A stretch of 10,000 nt of DNA, taken from assembly GCA_016946835.1 (NCBI GenBank), contig JACVTC010000163.1:110001-120000 (forward strand). Reading direction: 5' to 3'. This DNA comes from Neocallimastix lanati (nom. inval.). Its lineage: Eukaryota > Neocallimastigomycota > Neocallimastigomycetes > Neocallimastigales > Neocallimastigaceae. The notes under the pieces are model-generated. The model was not told the DNA's origin. It did not search any database and was given only the letters and a program-made list of their open reading frames with translations. This document shows positions 1 to 10,000 of the stretch, in pieces (the first letter of the stretch is position 1; each line of letters opens with the position of its first letter). Made by a program: the position numbers and the translations under genes.

Positions 1-1230
1 TTAAATTTTACCTATTATAAAATTTCATTTAAACTTTAATTATTATAAAAAATCTTCATTTTATTATAAAATACACTTTTTTTTTATTTATTATTAATTA
101 TTATTATTTTTTTTATTATAAAACTTTTTTTTTTTATTTTTTTTATTTTTTTTATTTTTTTTATTTTTTATATTTTTTTATTTTTTATAGTTTTTTTTTA
201 GAGTTTAGTTTTTTTTTTTAGAGTTTTTTTATTTTTTATTTATAGTTTTATATTTTTTTTTATATTATTTATAGTTTTTATTGTTTTTACTACTACCAAT
301 TTTTTTTTTTTTTTTTTTTTTTTATATATAGTACTTTCTTATTCTTCTTTTGCTTCTATTTTCTTAAAATAAAATAAAAATTTAAAATATTAAATTGTTT
401 TTAAATGTATATGAGTTTTAATTTTAATCAAAAGATTTTATATTTATTTTATATAAAATATTTTTGTTAATGAAACTATTTGATTGTAATTAAATAGTAA
501 AAAAAAAAAAAAAAAAAAAAGAATAAAAAACTATTATTTTTATTATTGAAGATTATAAATATATTTTATTTCAATCTTCATCTTTATTTTGATATCATAA
601 AAAAATATATATATAAAATTATATTATATTATATATATATTATATATATATATTTTATACTTAAAAAGAAAAAAAAAAAAAAAGATATAAACTCTTATAC
701 AAATACAAAAAGATTAAATAAACGACAGAAAAAGAAAATAACGAACAGAAATTATTTTTGATAATTTAAAATATATTAAAATATCTTTGAATTAAATAAT
801 AATAAATAATAATAAATAAAAAAAGATAACTAAAGACATAATATAAATAATAAAATTATTTTAAAATATACCATATTATATAGATTTTTATTCAATACAT
901 TAAAAAAATACAATAGTTGACATTAGTTTTAATAAAGAAGATTTAAAAAAAAAGAATAAATTAAAAAATAAAAAAAACAAAAAAAAAAAAAAAACAAAAA
1001 AACCGAAAAAGCTTAAATATATTTAATATAAAAACCAATTATTATATTTTTTATTAATAATATTTTGTTATAGATATTTTATTATACATTATTATTTTTG
1101 TATTTTTGATAATAAAAGTAATAATTGAATCAATTCAATACCATTTAACTATATTAAATAAATATAATTTAAAATAATTATTTATGAAATAATTTATTAT
1201 TTTTAAAAATACGAAATAATAATATTCCAC

Positions 1231-1261
<31 letters not shown>

Positions 1262-1421
1262 CAACTTTTATTTGTTTAAATATAATGTAATAATAAAAAA
1301 AAAAAAAAAAAAAAAGTAAAAACAAAAACAACAACAATAATAATAAAAAAGAAATAAATAAATATATATTTAGTATTGTTAAAAATTCATAAGTATTAAA
1401 TTATTGCATTTTGTATAAAGG
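1..1421. other. AT-only intergenic region, no gene seen
   Basis: This stretch is almost pure A and T. Positions about 100-330 are strongly T-rich on the + strand. Homopolymer runs include T at 301-323, A at 499-520, T at 1231-1256 and A at 1295-1315. The last two could pair as a long A:T hairpin or act as nucleosome-excluding poly(dA:dT) tracts upstream of the gene at 1829. The open frame at 546-761 is only Ile/Tyr/Lys codons from AT repeats and has no domain or homology signal that I recognise. No tRNA, rRNA or coding-like composition was found. Confidence 0.7.
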
Positions 1422-1576
1422 GTAAGTCCTTTTATTATTATAATTATTATTAAATTTAATAAATAATTTATAAATTATTTTAATTGATTATAATAATAAT
1501 ATTATTATAATTCCAATTATTAGATTTATTGTTTTTTATTGTTTTTATTGTTTTTTTTTATTATTTTTTTTTTTAG
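1422..1576 (+). other. possible 5' UTR intron of the SH3 membrane protein gene
   Basis: A full consensus donor, GTAAGT, sits at 1422 after AAAGG, in an otherwise AT-only region. A long T tract ends in TTTTAG at 1576, a good acceptor; an earlier AG at 1523 is an alternative end. No reading frame crosses the site, so if real it splices the 5' untranslated leader of the gene starting at 1829. Transcription start is unknown and the call rests on splice motifs alone. Confidence 0.35.
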
Positions 1577-1593
1577 AGACTCTTAATTATTTT

Positions 1594-1735
1594 ATGTTAT
1601 ATATTTTATTTATTTAATAATATTTTATTTAATAAAGAAAAATCATTTTCTAAATAATAATTATTACATGTATTTTATATTAATTTTATTTTATAATAAA
1701 GCATAATGAATATAATTTTATTTACTATATTTTAA
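1594..1735 (+). promoter_or_regulatory. three short upstream ORFs before the 1829 start
   Basis: Three ATGs lie between the putative leader intron and the main start: 1594-1617 (7 codons plus stop), 1668-1706 (12 codons plus stop) and 1706-1735 (9 codons plus stop). The second and third overlap by one base in a TAATG arrangement. If the transcript starts upstream of 1594 they would be scanned first and could lower translation of the main protein. If transcription starts later they are meaningless, and ATGs are expected by chance in DNA of this composition. Confidence 0.25.
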
Positions 1736-1828
1736 CATTTAGTATATTTAATCTAACCTCCTTTTTTATTTTTATTGAAATTTTAAAATATTTTTATATT
1801 ATAATAAAATTTTATCAGTATATTCAAT

Positions 1829-4336
1829 ATGAAATTAAAAATATTAAGGAATACGTTAGTATCAATAATTATAACCAAAATTGTAAAGGCGGCATATATA
1901 TTTGAACCCCCTTCACCAAAAGAGAATAAATGTTTTGAAGTAGGAAAAAATAGTAATGATAGTCCAAGATGTACACAATTTAAAGGATACTATTTACCAC
2001 AAACAGATAAATATTCTGATTATTCCTCATTTTCAAGTTTTGTAAGTAGTGTTATACTAAATGATGATACTTTAAATAGGTTATATTTAGAACCTGTTGG
2101 ATGTAGCGCCAACGCTTCTTCGATTGATTTGAAGGAAGAAATGTTTTGTTCCTATGTAATATATGATTCAATAAATAATAATCGTTGTTCAGATAATAAT
2201 TCTTTACCTAAGCCTTCGAATTATATTTGTACAAGTAAATGTTTAAATTATATGAATCAGTTGAAAGATATTTGTCCTGCAAATACTTATAGTAATTCTG
2301 GAGTATCAATTTTAGAAGAACTTTGTGGAGATTTAAAAAATTGTGGAGATATAACAAAACCTGGTAGTGCTTTGACAGAAACTATTAGTAATTCTAATGA
2401 AGTTGTTAATCCCAATACCAACATAGTAAATAATAGCACAATTGCTGACAATATAAGCAACAATGCCAAAAATAATAATATAGAAGAAAACAATTTAAAT
2501 ACTGTGAACAATGACGGTCTAAATCAAAATAGTGGTAATGGTAATGGAAATAGTAATGGAAATGGTAATGGTAGTGTTAATAGTAATAATAATACGGTTA
2601 AAACAAATAATGATAATGATAAATTTGTAAGTACAAATGGTAATGGAAATGGAGTTAATAAAAATATTTTATATACGATTGGTTTTATGGTACCTGTTAG
2701 TATTTTTGTTGGTTTTGGTTTAATTATTTATTATAACAAAAAAAATAGTAAAATTTATGAATCGGAAAAAGAATTACATTCCAGTCAATATTCATCAAAA
2801 CATTCCTATTCCCATAATAATACTAATCGAAATTCAATGTCTTCCAATGTAAATGGACAAGGAAATCATCAAAAAAATGTTCCTATTACCATACCTCTTA
2901 CCAATAAAAATATTGAAGAGCAAGATAATATGGCCACAAATCGTGTTGCTGAATTGATTTCAACCGCAACCATGATTAATGCTGCCAATCATGCTAATAA
3001 TAATATTCAACCTATTACCCCAAAAGAAGTTAATCTAAATATTAATACTCGTTATAATACTTTAAATTCTAATAATACTAATACTAATACTATTAACACT
3101 AATAATACTAATAATATTAACACTAATAATACTAATACTACTAATACTAATACTATTAATACTAATACTAGTAATAGTAATGATAATAGAAAATTACCAT
3201 CCTTCATAATAAATAAAATTCAAGATTCACCTACTACTACTACTACTACTACTACTAATAATAATAATAATAATAATATATCAGTAAATCATAATTCCTC
3301 TTTAAAACCAAACTTTCATACTCAAATAAATCCATTAAGTACAACTAGCCCTGATTCAGAATCATCACCTATGATAGATATGTCTATTTATGGTGAACAA
3401 GATCCACTATTACATATTAAAGAATCAAATTCATTTTATCATTCATCTGTTTCTTCAGAATCTAAAAAGTATAATTCATTTATATCCCCTGTATCTCCAA
3501 TAATATCAGAAAAATCATTAATAGATAATACAAATGATGGTAAAGAAGAAAGAAAATCATATACCAACCATCTTTTAACTAAATCCATTTTAGTTGCAAA
3601 TGATGACAATGAGGAAGGAATTGAAGGAAAAAATAAAATTAAAGAAAATAAAAATAAAAATGAAAATGAAAATGAAAATGAAAATAATTTAGAATCTATA
3701 GATGATGAAAATATACCATTAGAAGAAGAGAATACAAAACTTAGACCAAGTAAAATATTTAGTACAGATATTAGTGTTATTAATAATACGGATGGTAACA
3801 ATGAAAGATATAATAATGGAATTTCTATTACTATCGATGATGCCGATGAATCTTGTAGATCATCTAAATATAGTAGTGCTAAGATACCACTTTCTGTGAT
3901 GACAGTAGTACAAGAGTTTGAACCAAGAATGGATGATGAACTTTCTTTACAAATGAATGATCGTATTCTATTATTAAAGATTTTTGATGATGGATGGGCT
4001 GTAGGTTTAAATCAAATGACCGGTAAACAGGGTGTCTTCCCAATGGAATATGTTGTCGCATCTGAATTAATAGCAAGTAATAATAAGTTTGCTAGTCAAA
4101 TAGAATATAGAAATGTTTTACCAAGCCGTACTCAATCTCAAGCCTTTAGTAATTTATCATTCTCTAATACCACAATAAATGATTCTGTTATTCGTTTAAC
4201 TGATATTGATTTTGATACCAATAGTTTTATGAGTAAGAGTCAAAGTATGGCTTCCAGTAAATATTATAGTAAAAGTTTAGTGGTAGATGGATCAAGAAAA
4301 AGTAGATTAAATAATAGTAGTATCATAGAGGATTAA
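1829..4336 (+). CDS. Asn-rich single-pass membrane protein with cytoplasmic SH3 domain
   Basis: Intact single-exon frame of 835 residues ending in TAA. Residues 1-21 form a signal peptide (basic start, hydrophobic VSIIITKIV, Ala at the likely cleavage site). Residues 22-180 form an ectodomain with ten cysteines (35, 48, 92, 107, 120, 134, 138, 149, 166, 172), consistent with disulfides. An Asn/Gly-rich stalk follows, then one transmembrane helix at about 280-302 followed by a basic KK, giving a type I topology. The cytoplasmic part is long and low in complexity (Asn/Thr blocks about 405-490, Lys/Asn/Glu repeats about 605-625). An SH3 domain lies at about 691-745: acidic RT loop (MDDELS), DDGW at 720-723 with the Trp that binds proline ligands, and GVFPMEYV at 735-742, the usual last strands. 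About 90 residues of Ser-rich tail follow. The layout recalls yeast Fus1 (single helix plus cytoplasmic SH3), but I claim no orthology. Likely role: surface sensor or scaffold recruiting proline-rich partners. The start is the first ATG in frame and directly opens the signal peptide. Confidence 0.9.
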   Translation: MKLKILRNTLVSIIITKIVKAAYIFEPPSPKENKCFEVGKNSNDSPRCTQFKGYYLPQTDKYSDYSSFSSFVSSVILNDDTLNRLYLEPVGCSANASSIDLKEEMFCSYVIYDSINNNRCSDNNSLPKPSNYICTSKCLNYMNQLKDICPANTYSNSGVSILEELCGDLKNCGDITKPGSALTETISNSNEVVNPNTNIVNNSTIADNISNNAKNNNIEENNLNTVNNDGLNQNSGNGNGNSNGNGNGSVNSNNNTVKTNNDNDKFVSTNGNGNGVNKNILYTIGFMVPVSIFVGFGLIIYYNKKNSKIYESEKELHSSQYSSKHSYSHNNTNRNSMSSNVNGQGNHQKNVPITIPLTNKNIEEQDNMATNRVAELISTATMINAANHANNNIQPITPKEVNLNINTRYNTLNSNNTNTNTINTNNTNNINTNNTNTTNTNTINTNTSNSNDNRKLPSFIINKIQDSPTTTTTTTTNNNNNNNISVNHNSSLKPNFHTQINPLSTTSPDSESSPMIDMSIYGEQDPLLHIKESNSFYHSSVSSESKKYNSFISPVSPIISEKSLIDNTNDGKEERKSYTNHLLTKSILVANDDNEEGIEGKNKIKENKNKNENENENENNLESIDDENIPLEEENTKLRPSKIFSTDISVINNTDGNNERYNNGISITIDDADESCRSSKYSSAKIPLSVMTVVQEFEPRMDDELSLQMNDRILLLKIFDDGWAVGLNQMTGKQGVFPMEYVVASELIASNNKFASQIEYRNVLPSRTQSQAFSNLSFSNTTINDSVIRLTDIDFDTNSFMSKSQSMASSKYYSKSLVVDGSRKSRLNNSSIIED
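2533..2656 (+). repeat. in-frame Asn/Gly codon repeat in the stalk
   Basis: Imperfect GGTAAT/GGAAAT repeats encode alternating Gly-Asn just before the transmembrane helix. The block adds a flexible extracellular stalk, and its length probably varies between alleles because the DNA repeat is nearly perfect. Confidence 0.7.
3061..3280 (+). repeat. in-frame AATACT, ACT and AAT repeats (Asn/Thr tract)
   Basis: Consecutive simple repeats lie inside the cytoplasmic linker: AATACT-type units to about 3180, an (ACT)n run near 3232-3255 giving eight Thr, then (AAT)n to about 3277 giving poly-Asn. All keep the reading frame, as expected of trinucleotide or hexanucleotide slippage under coding constraint. 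Confidence 0.8.
3644..3690 (+). repeat. in-frame AAAAAT/GAAAAT hexamer repeat
   Basis: Short tandem hexamers encode Lys-Asn then Glu-Asn dipeptides in the cytoplasmic linker of the SH3 protein. This forms a charged, presumably disordered segment about 75 residues before the SH3 domain. Confidence 0.7.
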
Positions 4337-4530
4337 TTATTTAATCATTATAATCCATTTAAAATAATAATAGTGTCATAGAGGATTTATTATTTTAATC
4401 ATTATAATTCATAATAATAATAAATATTAAGTAATAAATCATCGTCATAAATCATTATAAACCTATTAAATAAATATTATACAGTAATAAATCATCGTCA
4501 TAAATCATTATAATTCTATTAAATAATAAT
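4312..4530 (+). repeat. four-copy ~53 bp tandem repeat spanning the stop codon
   Basis: The core ATCATTATAA recurs at 4344, 4398, 4451 and 4504, a spacing of 54, 53 and 53 bases. The longer match TCATAGAGGATT occurs at 4323 and 4376, and AGTAATAAATCATCGTCATAA at 4430 and 4483 (shown to its first 20 bases or so). Copies one and two are closest to each other, as are three and four, suggesting a pair that was duplicated or diverged. Copy one contains the last codons and TAA of the SH3 protein gene, so coding and 3' flanking DNA share one minisatellite. Later copies presumably lie in the 3' UTR. Confidence 0.75.
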
Positions 4531-4559
4531 CAGAAATAATAAATAATAATAGATAATAG

Positions 4560-4731
4560 TAATAAATAATAAATAATAAATAATAAATAATAAATAATAA
4601 ATAATAAATAATAAATAATAAATAATAAATAATAAATAATAAATAATAAATAATAAATAATAAATAATAAATAATAAATAATAAGTAATAAATAATAAAT
4701 AATAAATAATAAGTAATAAATAATAAATAAA
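4560..4731 (+). repeat. heptanucleotide (AATAATA)n array
   Basis: About 24 near-perfect copies of a 7 bp unit, with a few G substitutions near 4683-4715 (AAGTAAT). It directly follows the 53 bp repeats. A period of 7 is not a multiple of 3, so it is clearly non-coding. Its many AATAAA motifs cannot be told apart as polyadenylation signals. Confidence 0.85.
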
Positions 4732-4907
4732 AAAGAAATATTAAATAAAAATTAAATTTAAAAATTAAAATAGAAAAATAAGATGAAAGAAAAAAAAATT
4801 TTTTTTTTTTTCTTCTTAATTTATTTATTTATTTATTTATTTATTTATTTTTTTGAAAAAAAGTTAAATATATTATTTATATTAATAAAAAAAAAAAAAA
4901 AAGAAAG

Positions 4908-5088
4908 AATGAGAATAAAGTCTTTCCTTACAATGGATTAGATATTAGATAAATAATAAACTGGTTGAAGTGATAAATCATCACTAAATGAAAATACAAG
5001 ATTTCAATATTAAATATATATATATATAACATGAAACTTTAGGAATAGTATTAAAGAAAAAAGTATGATTGATAAATTAAATACAAGA

Positions 5089-5122
<34 letters not shown>

Positions 5123-5253
5123 TTGGATTGGATGAATTTATATGCGGATTTTAATTTGAGGTGAAACCTTATAGAAAAAAAAAAAAAAAAAGTAAATTGG
5201 TATCAGAAGATTACTCAACATGCTGTCTTTATTGTGGTAAAAGTAACAGAGTA
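4908..5253 (+). pseudogene. possible decayed retrotransposon Gag with zinc-knuckle remnant
   Basis: This stretch is visibly richer in G+C than its surroundings and contains protein-like fragments in shifting + frames. FPYNGLDI at 4923-4946 and NWLK at 4959-4970 recall the start of Gag cores (F-x-G-x-x-D-I ... W-L-K). A GLDEFICGF-like piece at 5125-5151 and FEVKP at 5155-5169 come next. An open 33-codon piece at 5155-5253 then contains CCLYCGKSN at 5221-5247, matching C-x2-C-G of a CCHC knuckle, with Arg where His is expected and a TAA at 5254. Stops, frameshifts and an inserted T run (5091-5120) break it. The order of fragments fits Gag, but each is short and no LTRs, pol or target-site duplications are seen. 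Chance similarity is a real possibility. Confidence 0.3.
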
Positions 5254-5297
5254 TAACAACATAACTAGTTTTTTACACACCTGATTACTTTTATATA

Positions 5298-5328
<31 letters not shown>

Positions 5329-5351
5329 ATATATTAAATTAGATAGATTTA

Positions 5352-5354
<3 letters not shown>

Positions 5355-5414
<60 letters not shown>
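5355..5414 (+). repeat. (AAT)n microsatellite
   Basis: About 20 perfect trinucleotide units in intergenic DNA. Confidence 0.9.
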
Positions 5415-5416
<2 letters not shown>

Positions 5417-6249
5417 TAATAAAAGTTTATAAATAAAAATAATTATTCAAAATTATTCAAAATAGTGTTTTTTTTTTTTTAATATATAAATTTATTATTA
5501 CTTGTTTGATTTATTTGTTGTTTTTTTTTATAAAAGACAAAAAATGGAATAATTTCTAATAATTACTTTATACTTATCAATTAATTTAAAAAAAAAAAAA
5601 AAAGTCACTATTCATGTTAAAAAAAAATAAAATAAAATAAAATAAAAAAAATAAAATAGAAATGGAAAGTTACATTTAAGGTTAAAAAATATAAAGTTTT
5701 AAACTCTTTTAACTTAATTTTATTTTTATTCCTTTTTAACCTGAAAATTATTATTATGATTATTATTTTTATTATTGAGAAAAGGTTGATTTTAAAAATT
5801 AATATTTTATTTTATTATTTTAACATTTTTATATTTTAAACATTTTAATATTTTAATATTTTAATATTTTATTATTTTATGTTCTATATTTTATTTTATT
5901 CAATCTGTATTTTCTTATTTAATATTCTATTATTTATTTTATTTTATTTTTATTGATACTTTAATCTTTTATATACTACTTCACTCTTTATTTTATTTTA
6001 TTTTATTTTATCTAGAAGTGAGGGGAGACTAAAATCATATTTTTTAAAATATAAAAATATAATATTAATAATTTTATTTTATTTTATTATATATTAAATA
6101 TTATTAGAGAAAATTTTTTTATTTTTCATTTTTTAAAGAAAAATATTATAAATATTATATAAAATAAAGAAATGAAGAAAAATATATATTTTATAGAAAC
6201 TTTATATTAATATAAAAAATTAATATATTATATATATATAAAAGAAAAG

Positions 6250-6250
<1 letters not shown>
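5415..6250. other. AT-only intergenic region, no gene seen
   Basis: The stretch holds simple repeats only: AAATA pentamers near 5629-5646, TATTTTAA octamers at about 5840-5879 and TTTTA pentamers near 5990-6013. A short GC-richer patch around 6013-6034 (GAAGTGAGGGGAGAC) has no recognisable meaning. No frame with coding-like composition was found on either strand. Confidence 0.7.
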
Positions 6251-6281
<31 letters not shown>

Positions 6282-6282
6282 A

Positions 6283-6376
<94 letters not shown>
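6251..6376 (+). repeat. poly(A) run followed by (AAT)n microsatellite
   Basis: A run of 29 A at 6251-6279 leads into about 31 trinucleotide units. It lies roughly 130 bases upstream of the likely first exon of the receptor gene, so it sits in the promoter or 5' leader of that gene. Confidence 0.9.
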
Positions 6377-6379
<3 letters not shown>

Positions 6380-6507
6380 GAAAATTGTTATGAAAATATA
6401 TAATATTATTTATTTTTTTTTTTATTTCTTTTTTTATTTTTAAATTGGGTTTTATCTTTTTAAATAAAAAAAATAAATTTTGAATTTTACATAATCTAAA
6501 CTTGATA

Positions 6508-10000
<3,493 letters not shown>

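Noticed and set aside
546-761. Open frame of 71 codons on the + strand
   Set aside because: It consists of Ile, Tyr, Lys and Asn codons produced by AT repeats and an A run, has no domain-like pattern, and its base composition matches the surrounding intergenic DNA.
2287-2511. Antisense frame rich in Leu, resembling a membrane segment
   Set aside because: It mirrors Asn-rich codons of the sense gene (AAT and AAC read as ATT and GTT), a common artefact.
3439-3801. 120-codon open frame on the - strand
   Set aside because: It is antisense to the SH3 protein gene; its Phe/Ser repeats simply mirror the GAAAAT hexamers and its residues look like no known family.
3879-4076. Antisense frame opposite the SH3 domain
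   Set aside because: The sense strand encodes a well-formed SH3 domain here; the antisense frame has no recognisable features.
4790-4865. A-run/T-run inverted repeat as a transcription terminator
   Set aside because: A tract of A followed by T is common by chance here, and intrinsic terminators of this kind are not a feature of eukaryotic protein-coding genes.
5290-5325. AAAT tetramer run considered as a CRISPR-like or direct-repeat array
   Set aside because: It has no spacers; it is a plain microsatellite in a eukaryotic genome.

Overview
The window is eukaryotic, nuclear and extremely AT-rich. Non-coding DNA is almost only A and T, with long homopolymer runs and (AAT)n arrays. Coding stretches stand out by their higher G+C, Asn-rich low complexity and TAA stops. 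The gene content, the 290-490 bp AT-rich introns and the large AT-only intergenic spaces fit an anaerobic gut fungus (Neocallimastigomycota, e.g. Piromyces, Neocallimastix or Anaeromyces). A dictyostelid, also AT-rich with GABA-B-like receptors, is the main alternative and fits less well because its genes are more tightly packed. This is inference from family knowledge; no database search was run.

Layout: 1-1828 is an AT-only leader/intergenic region with a possible 5' UTR intron (1422-1576) and three very short upstream ORFs. Positions 1829-4336 (+) hold a single-exon gene for an 835-residue type I membrane protein: signal peptide, ten-cysteine ectodomain, one transmembrane helix, long Asn/Thr-rich cytoplasmic linker and an SH3 domain. 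Its last codons and stop lie inside the first of four ~53 bp tandem repeats (about 4312-4530), followed by a period-7 array (about 4560-4731). Positions 4908-5253 hold a broken, slightly GC-richer stretch that may be a decayed retrotransposon Gag ending in a CCHC-like zinc knuckle. Positions 5254-6507 are AT-only intergenic DNA with microsatellites.

A multi-exon gene (+) occupies about 6508 to beyond 10000. Spliced, it reads as a class C (GABA-B-like) GPCR whose ectodomain resembles a bacterial extracellular solute-binding protein (periplasmic-binding-protein type 2 fold). I reconstruct exons at 7040-7407, 7696-7870, 8365-8508 and 8919->10000, with a first signal-peptide exon most likely at 6508-6556. 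Five transmembrane helices are visible before the window ends, so TM6, TM7 and the tail are missing.

Both genes encode putative plasma-membrane sensors facing outward, on the same strand. One has a cytoplasmic SH3 adaptor module and the other a solute-binding domain joined to a seven-helix receptor. Nothing in the sequence shows that they act together. The most noteworthy item is the solute-binding-protein/GPCR fusion.
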